From positions 39,305 to 103,304 of the forward strand of contig PAAV01000014.1 in NCBI GenBank assembly GCA_002699485.1: a stretch of 64,000 nt of DNA, read 5' to 3'. Positions 8,437 to 17,502 of the stretch are shown piece after piece. Under the pieces are notes generated by a model that was given only the letters and a program-made list of their open reading frames with translations, did no database searches and was not told the origin of the DNA. The translations under genes and the position numbers were made by a program. This stretch comes from Chloroflexota bacterium (lineage in GTDB: Bacteria; Chloroflexota; Dehalococcoidia; Lucifugimonadales; UBA2962). Numbering within the stretch: position 1 is the stretch's first letter; each line of letters opens with the position of its first letter.

Positions 8437-9282
8437 ATGAGAGAAAGAGTAGTTGGCAACTCAGGGATACTTGCCTTTTCAGTCATAAAACCATTTGGTC
8501 TTTTACCGGAAGGTATGTCGTATGGGGGAGTTAGCGCATGTTGTGTTGATTCAGAAGACAGAGTTTATGTCTTACGAAGGTCTGATCCTCCAGTTATAGT
8601 TTTTGACAGGGACGGCAAATTTTTGAATTCTTTCGGCAATGGACACGTAATAGAGGGTCATGGGATGTCTATATCATCTACGGACGATATTTGGATAACT
8701 GATAAAGATGGTCATGTGGCACTAAGGTTTAATACATCGGGTAAAATCACAATGAAATTAGGAAATTATGAAGTTCCTAAATTACAAGAACCATTTTCTC
8801 ACCCGTCTGATGTTGCTGTTCACAGAAATGGGGATATTTATATATCTGATGGTTATGGGAATTCGAGAATCCATCATTTTTCTCCAGATGGGGAATTAAT
8901 TAAAAGCTGGGGCAAGCCAGGTAATGGACCCGGGGAATTTACAGTTCCTCATGCTTTGGCTTTTGATAGTAAAGACAGATTATTTGTTTGTGACCGTGAA
9001 AATTACAGGATTCAGGTTTTTAATACAGATGGTAATATTATTGATATTTGGCCAGACCACTATAAGCCAATGGATATATATATTGATAAAAAAGACAGGA
9101 TATTCGTTACAGATCAAGTTCCTCGAATATCTGTTTTAGATGGTGATGGAAAATTAATTGCCAGAGGTCTGCACCGTGGCCATGGGATTTGGGGTGATTC
9201 TGTTGGGAACATCTATTCTTGTTGGCCTCAACCTAATTCAAATCCAGTGGTGAAATTAGAATTAATTGAACCTGCTTCATGA
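8437..9282 (+). CDS. NHL-repeat six-bladed beta-propeller protein
   Basis: 281 residues made of NHL-type blades. Recurring units have the form [pl]x[dg]VAVhxxGdIYISDGYGNSRIhxFsPDG followed by a variant, for example FTVPHALAFDSKDRLFVCD and NYRIQVFNTDG. There is no signal peptide, so it is probably cytosolic unless the start is misplaced. NHL propellers serve as binding scaffolds, and a few (peptidyl-hydroxyglycine lyase type) are enzymes. It starts 7 bp after larB and is followed 20 bp later by an enolase-superfamily gene, so the three are likely one transcript. Its exact role is unknown. Confidence 0.85.
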   Translation: MRERVVGNSGILAFSVIKPFGLLPEGMSYGGVSACCVDSEDRVYVLRRSDPPVIVFDRDGKFLNSFGNGHVIEGHGMSISSTDDIWITDKDGHVALRFNTSGKITMKLGNYEVPKLQEPFSHPSDVAVHRNGDIYISDGYGNSRIHHFSPDGELIKSWGKPGNGPGEFTVPHALAFDSKDRLFVCDRENYRIQVFNTDGNIIDIWPDHYKPMDIYIDKKDRIFVTDQVPRISVLDGDGKLIARGLHRGHGIWGDSVGNIYSCWPQPNSNPVVKLELIEPAS

Positions 9283-9302
9283 TTTGGTCAAAAGGATGAA
9301 CA

Positions 9303-10469
9303 ATGAAGATAACTGATATTAAAACAACCCTATTATCTTTTCCAATACCAGAGGAAAAAAGATGGCGTACCGACTTGGGAGTTGCCACTAAATCAGACAA
9401 TTGTCTGATTCATATTGAAACTGATAATGAAATATCAGGAGTCGGAGTTGGGTACGGTAATCCTGAAGTTGTTAAATCGATTGTTGAGACTCAATTAAAA
9501 CCTTCACTGATTGGAGAAAACCCTTTATATATCGAAGGACTGTGGGAAAAAATGTATAGTGGTTCACGAGGTATACCGAGCTTAAATAGAGGTGTTTCAC
9601 AGCCGACTTTTAGCCGGCGTGGCGATACACTATGTGCGATAGCAGGTATTGATATTGCGTTATGGGATATTCTTGGAAAATTTTTTGAAAAGCCTATTTA
9701 CCAAATTTTGGGTGCGTCAAGAAATAGAGTAAGAGCATATGCTTCAGGAGGTTGGGCTCCAGGCAATAAAGCCGGAGAAGAAATGGGGCAATATGCTGCT
9801 AAAGGTTTTAGTGCTGTAAAAATGAGAGCTGAAGGCATAGATGGATTCTCATTAACAAAGCTTAGAACTAGAGTTGGATCTGCGCGAAAAGTTTTGGGTC
9901 CTGATATTGAATTAATGGTGGATGCACATGGGTCTTTTGATGTTTCCACAGCAAAAAGGGTAGCCAAAATTCTAGAGGAGTTCAATGTAGATTGGTTTGA
10001 GGAGCCGGTGTCCTATGATGATCATATCGGACAGGCTGAAGTCAGGAAAAGCACCTCAGTTCCAATTTCCTCTGGAGAAAGTGAGTCTACTCGATTCGAA
10101 GTGCTGGATTTGCTAAGAAACAGGTCGGTTGACATAGTTCAACCGGATGTGGCGATGTCTGGAGGGATAACTGAAAATCGAAGAATTGCTGCTCTAGCGG
10201 GTGCATACAACGTTCGATATGCACCACATGTCTGGGGTAGTGGAGTTACATTTGCCGCTAGTATTCATTTGGCGATGCATGCTCCAAACTGTTTTATTTT
10301 TGAAGTTTCTCAGAGCAATTCGCCTTTGAATTGGGAACTATTTGTTGAACCTTTCGAAATAAAAGATGGATACGTGTGCGCTGCTGACCGTCCCGGGTTG
10401 GGGTTCACTCTTCGAGATGGGTTAGAAAAACAATATCCTTTCCAAAAGGGACCGAGTTACATCTATTAA
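9303..10469 (+). CDS. Mandelate racemase/muconate lactonizing (enolase superfamily) enzyme
   Basis: 388 residues with the alpha+beta capping domain at 1-130 and a TIM-barrel after it. Metal ligands are readable: D207 in MVDAHG, E233 in WFEEP and E259 in SSGESES. H309 in APHVWGSG is the expected acid/base histidine. The lysine motif is K173-M-R175 instead of the common K-x-K, so one base position is arginine. This fits acid-sugar dehydratase subgroups of the mandelate-racemase group rather than true racemases, as inference. AAGGATGA lies just before the ATG. The neighbours are an NHL propeller and larB upstream and DUF3090 downstream. Confidence 0.9.
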   Translation: MKITDIKTTLLSFPIPEEKRWRTDLGVATKSDNCLIHIETDNEISGVGVGYGNPEVVKSIVETQLKPSLIGENPLYIEGLWEKMYSGSRGIPSLNRGVSQPTFSRRGDTLCAIAGIDIALWDILGKFFEKPIYQILGASRNRVRAYASGGWAPGNKAGEEMGQYAAKGFSAVKMRAEGIDGFSLTKLRTRVGSARKVLGPDIELMVDAHGSFDVSTAKRVAKILEEFNVDWFEEPVSYDDHIGQAEVRKSTSVPISSGESESTRFEVLDLLRNRSVDIVQPDVAMSGGITENRRIAALAGAYNVRYAPHVWGSGVTFAASIHLAMHAPNCFIFEVSQSNSPLNWELFVEPFEIKDGYVCAADRPGLGFTLRDGLEKQYPFQKGPSYIY

Positions 10470-10491
10470 ACCAGTGTTATCATAGTCTTAA

Positions 10492-11037
10492 ATGTCTTAT
10501 TCTAAATTCGAATTTACCCAAATATCGCGACTTGAGGTTGAAGCTTTAGGCAAGCCAGGAAATCGTACATTCCGTATTATCACTGAAAGTAATAATAGTG
10601 TTGCGTCAATATGGATTGAAAAAGAACACTTGTTACAGCTGTCTTTGTCTGTAAAACAATTGCTAGATTCCATTGTTGAAGGCGAGGATGCTGCAGTGTC
10701 TGGTATGGCTCCCACTCAGTTTGAAGCGCCAGAAACTACAAAATTAGATTTCAAAATAAGCAGCCTTTCATTAAGGCATGATGATGCCTCTGGCATGTTT
10801 TTAATCGAGTTTAATGACGCTGACAGTGTAGAGGACAAGGACGATACTCCTGATTTGCGATTATGGGTTAATAAACACCAAGCAGATTCATTTGCTGATC
10901 AAGCGATGCACGTTTGTGCCGCAGGAAGGCCACTTTGCAATCTTTGTGGAGCGCCAGTCGACTCTCCTGAAGAAGGCGGTCATAGATGTCCAAGAAGAAA
11001 TGGAAACCATACCGCAGATGAGATACAAAAGATTTAA
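10492..11037 (+). CDS. DUF3090 family protein with C-terminal zinc-ribbon-like motif
   Basis: 181 residues. The N-terminal part (GKPGNRTFRI, then IWIEKEHLLQLS) and the tail (LCNLCGAPVDSPEEGGHRCP) match DUF3090, a family of unknown function found mainly in Actinobacteria and Chloroflexi. The tail C-x2-C plus H/C residues could hold a zinc ion. The next gene is the SCO1664-family protein, the same pairing seen in Actinobacteria. The histidine-phosphatase gene that often completes that trio is not adjacent here. The function is unknown. Confidence 0.88.
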   Translation: MSYSKFEFTQISRLEVEALGKPGNRTFRIITESNNSVASIWIEKEHLLQLSLSVKQLLDSIVEGEDAAVSGMAPTQFEAPETTKLDFKISSLSLRHDDASGMFLIEFNDADSVEDKDDTPDLRLWVNKHQADSFADQAMHVCAAGRPLCNLCGAPVDSPEEGGHRCPRRNGNHTADEIQKI

Positions 11038-11088
11038 AAATTTGTAATTTCAGTCGTAATTTGTTTGGATATATATTAATTTAAATCA

Positions 11089-11841
11089 ATGTCGGTTGAA
11101 CAAAAATCAGAAAATGTAATTGATCCGCCTGGCTTGATTGCGAAACAGATACTGGAGTCGGCTGAAATCATTTCTGGCGGCCAATTACTTCTGGGCTCAA
11201 ATAGTACCTTTTTAGTAAATCTCGACGCGGACGACGGAAAGATAATGCGGGCTATATACAAGCCTAAGATAGGTGAAAAACCTCTACACGATTACCCAAC
11301 GCAGACTCTATACAGAAGGGAATACGCTACTTACTTGATGTCTCGATTTTTAGGCTGGCCGAATATCCCCATAACTGTGGTAAGAGAAGGCCCTTTGGGG
11401 GTTGGAACATTACAGTCTTTTATTAACTTTGACCCAAATAAAAACTATTTCACTTTAAGAGAAAAGCGGCTAGAAGAACTGGTGGTCGTAGCTCTTTTTG
11501 ACCTTGTAGTCAATAATGGTGATAGGAAGGGCGGACACTTTCTAGAAGATATTACTGGAAAGATTTGGAGTATTGATCATGGTCTCACATTTCATAAGGA
11601 CTTCAAATTACGTACCGTTATGTTCGAATATTGTGGATCTTCATTTCCCAAAGAACTTATTGATGATATAAAAAACTTAGCAATTCAATTAGAAAGTAAG
11701 GATACTCAACATAAAATATTGGCAGACCAAATTAGTGATGTTGAAATCGATGCTTTAATTAGTAGATTGCTATTTATTATTGAGAATCCTGAACATCCGG
11801 TACTAGATCCTTATATTGATGTTCCTTGGCCACTTGTTTAA
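11089..11841 (+). CDS. SCO1664 family protein, kinase-like fold
   Basis: 250 residues. K58 in AIYKPK, the catalytic-loop-like NNGDRKGGH at 142-150 and the IDHGLTFH metal-binding-like motif at 162-169 resemble the PI3/PI4-kinase/HipA-type phosphotransferase fold, which gives the SCO1664 family its shape. No substrate is known. It stands 51 bp after DUF3090, and the conserved pair suggests that the two act together. It converges on the minus-strand phosphatase gene 47 bp away. The kinase-like reading is inference from motifs. Confidence 0.87.
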   Translation: MSVEQKSENVIDPPGLIAKQILESAEIISGGQLLLGSNSTFLVNLDADDGKIMRAIYKPKIGEKPLHDYPTQTLYRREYATYLMSRFLGWPNIPITVVREGPLGVGTLQSFINFDPNKNYFTLREKRLEELVVVALFDLVVNNGDRKGGHFLEDITGKIWSIDHGLTFHKDFKLRTVMFEYCGSSFPKELIDDIKNLAIQLESKDTQHKILADQISDVEIDALISRLLFIIENPEHPVLDPYIDVPWPLV

Positions 11842-11888
11842 TGCAATGAGCAACAATTGTTTAGATAATCAACAAAAACACTTAAAAA

Positions 11889-12797
11889 TTAGATTTTAAA
11901 TAAGTTTTTCAGCGTTCTTTTCCAGCTAAATTTGTATTCAAGATTTTGGCAAATAAGGTTCACTATTCCAGTTGAGCCAAAAACCAAGGGTGCATGCCAT
12001 TTACGTAGTTTGGCTACGTCAACATCATCTTTTACTGATTGGTTGTAGAATGAATGAAAGTCGGACCATATGACCTTTGTTTTACCTTTGCTTCCGGCTT
12101 TTATGTTTCCTCCAGCTTCTTTGATGATTATTAGCCCTGCCGCCACATCCCATATTGCTAACGAACCAAGTAGTGCGGAATATTGAAGAACACCGGTCGC
12201 AACCATAGCTAGTTCATATGCGATACTACCTAATATTCTAGGTTCGCCTTTAATCCTGTCTGTAAATCGGTAATAGTTATGGAAAGAACCTGGTATACCT
12301 ACTAAGCTTACAGCCTCGGGTGACTCTCTATCTTTTATCTCTATACGTTTATTATTTAAATAAGCTCCTTTACCAATAACTGCATGAACAATGTCCCCTC
12401 CCTTGTTCCCATTGGGAATAAATATTGCTCCAGCGATCGGAATCCCATCACGTAAAACACCAATAGAACATGCAAATACCCTAAGTCCATTGGAAAAATT
12501 TCTCGTGCCATCTAGTGGGTCGATAACCCAAACGTACTTAGGTATTGTTTTATTCGTTCCTGTTTGATCTTCTTCACCTATTACCGCGTGATCTGGAAAA
12601 GACTTAAGGATAGATTTTTTTAATAAATCCTGGACAGTTTTATCGGCTTCAGTAACTGGATCAGTTTGGGCACTATCTTTGTATTCAATATGAATTGGTT
12701 TGCCAAAATAAGTAAGTAGGGTTTTCCCAGCTTCTTTAGCAAGCAACTTCAATTCACTTTCAATTTCTAATAAATGTAAATTATCTTCAGAAGCCAA
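11889..12797 (-). CDS. Inositol-monophosphatase family phosphatase
   Basis: 302 residues. The Li-sensitive phosphatase motifs are present: GEED at 74-77, DPLDGTRNF at 93-101 (metal ligands D93, D96) and WDVAAGLIIIKEAGG near residue 220. D48 in DPVTEAD also matches the family. Members dephosphorylate inositol-1-phosphate, histidinol phosphate, PAP or fructose-1,6-bisphosphate with Mg2+. The family is too broad to choose from sequence alone. About 25 residues at the C-terminus (YKFSWKRTLKNLF) run past the usual end. Confidence 0.92.
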   Translation of the reverse strand: MASEDNLHLLEIESELKLLAKEAGKTLLTYFGKPIHIEYKDSAQTDPVTEADKTVQDLLKKSILKSFPDHAVIGEEDQTGTNKTIPKYVWVIDPLDGTRNFSNGLRVFACSIGVLRDGIPIAGAIFIPNGNKGGDIVHAVIGKGAYLNNKRIEIKDRESPEAVSLVGIPGSFHNYYRFTDRIKGEPRILGSIAYELAMVATGVLQYSALLGSLAIWDVAAGLIIIKEAGGNIKAGSKGKTKVIWSDFHSFYNQSVKDDVDVAKLRKWHAPLVFGSTGIVNLICQNLEYKFSWKRTLKNLFKI

Positions 12798-12902
12798 TTT
12801 TCAACACCATTACTTTAAAGAGATTTTAAATTTCACAAACTACGCTGTTCAACGTATTTCATAATTGCTTGTTTCTGCTGACCATAATATAAAATCACTG
12901 AT

Positions 12903-13697
12903 ATGGGTATTAAATTTAATCTACGGCCAGGGAAAATAGTAGTGGTACAGCTTTTTGGAAAAATTGGTGGATCAATAAAATCGCCTGTTTACGAAAAGTT
13001 AATTGAGAGGTTGCGGAAGGACAAATCATGTAAAGCATTAGTTTTAGATATTGATTCTCCGGGAGGAACCGTTACCGACTCAGAATACATATATCATGTT
13101 TTATCCAGGTTTGGATCGGATAAGCCAATAGTTTCTAATGTAAGAGGATTGGGAGCTTCAGGAGCATATCTAATAGCTTGTGCAGGGCGCACAATAGTGG
13201 CCTCTCCAGGAGCTATTGTCGGTTCAATTGGAGTTATATCTATTAGACCTATGGTAGAAGAGCTATTAAAAAAAGCTGGTATAGATGTCAATGTAACAAA
13301 GACAGGACTTTACAAAGACATGGGAGCATATTGGAGACCTACTACAAAAGAAGAGGAAATTAAACTTCAAAGTTTTGTTGATGAATCATATAAACGATTC
13401 TTAGGGGTGGTTATGAATGCCCGAGGCCTCCCTAAGACTGAAGTTGAAAACCTAGCAAATGGTGAAGTGTTCTGGGGCGCTGCCGCTTTAGAAAATGGTT
13501 TGGTTGATAAATTAGGGACTTTGGATACAGCGATTGATACAGCAGCTGAATTAGCCAACTGCAAAAGGAAAGTAGTCACATTAGGACCAAAGAAATCCTT
13601 GATGCAAAAAATTACTGGATCATTGTCATCATCTCTGGTCGATTCAACTGTAAATGAGTTAGAAACAAGGATATGGTCTGATTACGTCAGATACTGA
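12903..13697 (+). CDS. sppA: SppA-like signal peptide peptidase (S49 family), short form without a membrane anchor
   Basis: 264 residues. LDIDSPGGTVTDS, the nucleophile S86 in GLGASGAYLIAC, the SPGAIVGSIGVI stretch and the general base K138 in KTGLYKDMG define an S49 Ser-Lys peptidase. SppA enzymes degrade leftover signal peptides at the membrane. Here the protein begins directly with the first beta strand (KIVVVQLFGKIGG) and no transmembrane helix is visible, so it could be peripheral or act on cytosolic peptides. The gene is divergent from the inositol-phosphatase gene (105 bp between starts). Confidence 0.9.
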   Translation: MGIKFNLRPGKIVVVQLFGKIGGSIKSPVYEKLIERLRKDKSCKALVLDIDSPGGTVTDSEYIYHVLSRFGSDKPIVSNVRGLGASGAYLIACAGRTIVASPGAIVGSIGVISIRPMVEELLKKAGIDVNVTKTGLYKDMGAYWRPTTKEEEIKLQSFVDESYKRFLGVVMNARGLPKTEVENLANGEVFWGAAALENGLVDKLGTLDTAIDTAAELANCKRKVVTLGPKKSLMQKITGSLSSSLVDSTVNELETRIWSDYVRY

Positions 13698-13734
13698 TGA
13701 ATGTGAGTGTTTTAGTCCGTCATTTATGTCTCAA

Positions 13735-13763
13735 TTGACTTTTTTTATTTAGTTCTGTATGCT
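13735..13763 (+). promoter_or_regulatory. Candidate sigma-70 promoter for the DUF1800 operon
   Basis: TTGACT at 13735-13740, a 17-nt spacer, then TATGCT at 13758-13763. The spacing is optimal, the -35 has 5/6 and the -10 has 4/6 consensus bases. Transcription would begin near 13770, about 100 nt before the DUF1800 start. The preceding gene ends at 13697 on the same strand, so this separates the two units. Confidence 0.55.
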
Positions 13764-13870
13764 GGCGCCAATCCTGTGTTTCCAGGTCTAATTTGTCCAA
13801 TTCGTAAAAATATCGTTTTGGAAGGAAGATTTCGCAAATCATTTAGCAAAATTTAGATATGAGGTGTCAA

Positions 13871-15274
13871 ATGCCTGAAACACACTTAGCGACAGTAGCT
13901 CATTTATTACGGCGTGCTGGATTCGGAGCCGGACGTACAGAAATAGAAGCATACGCAGCTAATCCTTATGAAGAAATTGTTGAAGATCTTTTAAGCCCTG
14001 AGAAAGCCCCTGAATATGACTCTGATTTAATTTCTCGACATTTGATGGGCACGGTCACTGGTGATTCATATCCACAAATTCAGGCTGCTTGGATTTACAG
14101 AATGATTAACACTCCTCGTCCACTAGAAGAACGCATGACGCTCTTTTGGCATCACATCTTTGCGACTGGCTATACTAAAAGTGAAGATGCGCTTGTCTGT
14201 GCAAAGCAAATTGACATGTTTCGTTCCATTTGTTTGTCTGATATGAAAACGATTCTTATATCTCTATCGAAAGATCCTAATATGACATTCTGGCTTGATA
14301 ATAGTGAAAATCATAAGGATTCTCCTAATGAAAATTACGGCCGTGAGATTATGGAGTTGTTCTCAATGGGTATAGGCAACTATACCGAGGAAGACATAAA
14401 AAATGCAGCAAGAGCTTTTACTGGTTGGACCTTTAGTCAAAATATACCGTTGTACCCTTTCGGTTCATATTCACCTGCATTTGAATTCCGTCAAGATGAC
14501 CATGATTATGGTGAGAAGCACTTTTTAGGAGAGGTTGGAGATTTTGATGGTGATGATATTGTGGATATTATAGTTCGGCAGCCAGCAACTGCTAAATTTA
14601 TATCTCGCCACTTATACAATTTTTTTGTTGAAGATGAAGCTCAGGTTCCAGCTTGGAGTATTCAAGAACCGAGGAATCCTGAAGCTATTGAAACACTTTC
14701 TAAAACCTTCCGTGATACAGGTGGCAATATACGTGAAGTTTTACGTGTATTGTTAAACTCAGATTTTTTTAAAGAAGCTCGATTTAAGAAAATAAAAAGT
14801 CCGGTTGATTTCGTAGTAGGTACAGTAAAACTAACGGGAACGCACACCATTCCGGAACCTGATTTAGTTAATCTTGCAGCAGCAACTTCGTTAATGGGTC
14901 AGACTTTAATGGACCCTCCAACTGTAGAAAGCTGGCATACGGGTCCAGAATGGATCGATAGTGGAACTTTAACGGATAGGATTAACTTTGCGGTAGAACA
15001 GATAGGTGATATTGAGAGCGCTGGAATAAAAGATCTCATAAATCGAATTAAATCTAAAGGTGATGAAATATCGCCGCCTGATTTTGTTAACAATTGTTTA
15101 GAATTGCTGGGGCATATGGAGGTTGATGACAAAACGAAACAAGGCCTTATGGAATTTGCTGAGAAAGTTGGCGGACTGAAATTTACAACCAGTGATCAAG
15201 AGCAGGAGAGTTTAGAAAATATAAAACAGATGCTGCAGATGTCGGTATCAAGCCCGGAATATCAATTTGCATGA
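13871..15274 (+). CDS. DUF1800 family protein
   Basis: 467 residues. THLATVAHLLRRAGFG at the start, MTLFWHHIFATG, the NENYGREIMELFSMGIGNYT region and AARAFTGWTF are the hallmark DUF1800 segments. The function is not established; the family is regularly encoded with DUF1501 proteins, as here (22 bp gap to the next gene). The ATG at 13871 is preferred because GAGGTG lies 4 nt before it; an in-frame ATG at 13859 would overlap that ribosome site. No signal peptide is visible from either start, although many family members are secreted. Confidence 0.9.
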   Translation: MPETHLATVAHLLRRAGFGAGRTEIEAYAANPYEEIVEDLLSPEKAPEYDSDLISRHLMGTVTGDSYPQIQAAWIYRMINTPRPLEERMTLFWHHIFATGYTKSEDALVCAKQIDMFRSICLSDMKTILISLSKDPNMTFWLDNSENHKDSPNENYGREIMELFSMGIGNYTEEDIKNAARAFTGWTFSQNIPLYPFGSYSPAFEFRQDDHDYGEKHFLGEVGDFDGDDIVDIIVRQPATAKFISRHLYNFFVEDEAQVPAWSIQEPRNPEAIETLSKTFRDTGGNIREVLRVLLNSDFFKEARFKKIKSPVDFVVGTVKLTGTHTIPEPDLVNLAAATSLMGQTLMDPPTVESWHTGPEWIDSGTLTDRINFAVEQIGDIESAGIKDLINRIKSKGDEISPPDFVNNCLELLGHMEVDDKTKQGLMEFAEKVGGLKFTTSDQEQESLENIKQMLQMSVSSPEYQFA

Positions 15275-15296
15275 GGTTTATTAAAGGAAAAATATT

Positions 15297-16439
15297 ATGA
15301 CTACCGTTACTGCACCCCCAGTTCTAGTTGTTGTACAGCTTAGCGGAGGGAATGACTTCATGAATACTGTCATTCCTATCTCAAACGGCATTTATCATGA
15401 TTCTCGCCCAATTCTAGGAGTTAGTGAAGAGGATGCTTTGCCGCTAAACAATGAACTTGCTTGGAACCCAGTAGCTGCTCCGTTGAAATCACTTTATGAT
15501 CAGGGTAATGTCGCAATTATTCAAGGAATAGGTTACGAGAATCATAACAGGTCTCATTTTCGTGGTATGGATATATGGCATACGTGCGAACCTGAGAAAA
15601 TAGTAACTGAAGGCTGGTTGGGCAAAACAATTAGAGAACTGGATCCCTCTGGGGAAAACGTAGTAACTGGTGTTAGTTTCGGTAAAGGGTTACCGAGAGC
15701 AATGGTTTCACCTGGTGTGCCGGTTACATCTGTTAGTGATTTAGATTCTTTTGGAGTCATGTCTGCTATCGATGAAAAAAAACAAAAGGAAGAAGCCCTT
15801 AATGTGTTTAAAAGAATGTATACACCGGTAATGGGATCGGGTGTTGTCGCGGATTATTTGTCTAACACTGGAACGAATGCTCTGGCAAGTTCAGAGATTT
15901 TAGGAACGGTTCCCGGTAAATATACTTCTACGGTTGAATATGCGGATGATTCAATTTCCAAAAGTTTACGTGATGTGGCTCGGGTGCACACTGCAGGTAT
16001 CGGTACAAGGGGTTTTTATACTCAACATGGTGGCTATGACACTCATGCAACTCAATTAGCGGTACATCCAAAACTACTTAAAGAATTAACGCGTGCGATT
16101 ATGGATTTTTTCGAAGACCTAAGAAACCATAATGCCTCCGAAGAAGTGGTCATGTTAGTTTTTAGTGAGTTTGGAAGGCGAATTAAAGACAACGGGAGTG
16201 GAACAGATCATGGTTCCGGCGGTGGAGCTTTTGTAATTGGAGATCGTGTTAAAGGGGGACTATATGGGCAATATCCTTCGCTTGAATTTTCTGATCTAGC
16301 CAATGGTGAGGACATGGGATTCAATATTGATTTTAGAGGAGTCTACTCGACTTTGTTAGATCAATGGTTGGGGCTTGATGCAAGCCCGATTGTTAATGGC
16401 ACTTATGAACAAATAAGCCCATTTAAAAAAGACTATTAA
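15297..16439 (+). CDS. DUF1501 family protein
   Basis: 380 residues. LVVVQLSGGNDFMNTVIP at the N-terminus, YENHNRSHFRGMDIWHT and LVFSEFGRRIKDNGSGTDHG are the conserved DUF1501 blocks. They resemble metal-binding loops of the alkaline-phosphatase/sulfatase superfamily (asparagines, histidines and the TDHG motif). No twin-arginine or other signal peptide is seen. It probably works with the DUF1800 product, since the pair is conserved across phyla. The substrate is unknown. Confidence 0.9.
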   Translation: MTTVTAPPVLVVVQLSGGNDFMNTVIPISNGIYHDSRPILGVSEEDALPLNNELAWNPVAAPLKSLYDQGNVAIIQGIGYENHNRSHFRGMDIWHTCEPEKIVTEGWLGKTIRELDPSGENVVTGVSFGKGLPRAMVSPGVPVTSVSDLDSFGVMSAIDEKKQKEEALNVFKRMYTPVMGSGVVADYLSNTGTNALASSEILGTVPGKYTSTVEYADDSISKSLRDVARVHTAGIGTRGFYTQHGGYDTHATQLAVHPKLLKELTRAIMDFFEDLRNHNASEEVVMLVFSEFGRRIKDNGSGTDHGSGGGAFVIGDRVKGGLYGQYPSLEFSDLANGEDMGFNIDFRGVYSTLLDQWLGLDASPIVNGTYEQISPFKKDY

Positions 16440-16459
16440 TTGACAGAGGTATTGTAAAC

Positions 16460-17482
16460 ATGGCTGCAGCCGACGCTTTATTTAGATGCGGTTTTCCTTA
16501 TGTTAAAACACTTGGGATGCGTAGAGTTACATCTGCGGCCGTAGATGTTATACCCGGTTCAGATGGACGGGTGTATGTTTTGGTTAGAGCTGAGATCCCA
16601 ATAGGCGGATGCTGTATTCGCATACTAAATTGGGAAGATGAAGATTTTGGCACGATAGGCGAAACAGGTAGTGGAGACGGACAGTTTTCTTGGCCTACTA
16701 AACTATTAATTGACCAAGATGAAAACCTTATAGTTTCGGACGAGGCTCTAAATCGTATTACCGTTATGGCCAAGGACGGATCATTTTTATATAAGTGGGG
16801 ACAAACAGGGGAAAAAGAAGGTCAATTGAACCGGCCTTCTGGAATGGCCTTAGATAAAGATAATAATCTTATTATCGTCGATAGTTTTAACCATCGAGTT
16901 CAAAAGTTTACAAAAAATGGAGATTATATTTCATCATGGGGACATCAAGGTTCTGGTCCTGGTCAATTTAGTTATCCATGGGGTGTGGCAGTTAGGGGGG
17001 ATAATCATATCTTTGTATCTGACTGGAAAAATAATCGGATTCAGCATTTCACAGAAGAAGGAACATTCGTGAAAGAATTCGGACAAGATAATAAGAATGA
17101 ACTAGGCCTGAATCGGCCAGCTGGTATCACAATTGACCAAGATGGAGACGTATATGTAGCGGATCGAGATAATAATCGTATTGCAATATTTGATGCTAAT
17201 GGGAGATATGTTCAAAAACTGTTGGGCGATTCGCAACTTACAGGCATGGCAAGACAATATGTCAAAACGAATCCAGTTGTATTAAGGCTTAGGGAAATGT
17301 CCCAGCTGGATGATCAGAAACTATTTAGGTTTCCAGTGGGTGTTACTGTTGACAACAATGGTATGTTATGGGTCGCAGATTATGGTTCTCATAGGATTCA
17401 AATTTACAAAAAAGATGCTGAAAGGTTACAACCTCATGAGTTGGAACCACCCCTAAAGTCTCCAAAGTTGATCATTAATTAA
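16460..17482 (+). CDS. NHL-repeat beta-propeller protein
   Basis: 340 residues with at least five NHL blades. The repeated pattern is GSGDGQFSWPTKLLID..NLIVSDEALNRITVM, then GQLNRPSGMALD..NLIIVDSFNHRVQKF, GQFSYPWGVAV..HIFVSDWKNNRIQHF and two more. The last blade (FRFPVGVTVDNNGMLWVADYG) is separated by a helical insert around 250-290. There is no signal peptide. It follows DUF1501 by 20 bp in the same operon, and a second NHL gene lies at 8437. It is probably a binding scaffold; its function is unknown. Confidence 0.88.
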   Translation: MAAADALFRCGFPYVKTLGMRRVTSAAVDVIPGSDGRVYVLVRAEIPIGGCCIRILNWEDEDFGTIGETGSGDGQFSWPTKLLIDQDENLIVSDEALNRITVMAKDGSFLYKWGQTGEKEGQLNRPSGMALDKDNNLIIVDSFNHRVQKFTKNGDYISSWGHQGSGPGQFSYPWGVAVRGDNHIFVSDWKNNRIQHFTEEGTFVKEFGQDNKNELGLNRPAGITIDQDGDVYVADRDNNRIAIFDANGRYVQKLLGDSQLTGMARQYVKTNPVVLRLREMSQLDDQKLFRFPVGVTVDNNGMLWVADYGSHRIQIYKKDAERLQPHELEPPLKSPKLIIN

Positions 17483-17502
17483 ATGGAAATACCTATTTAA
17501 CA

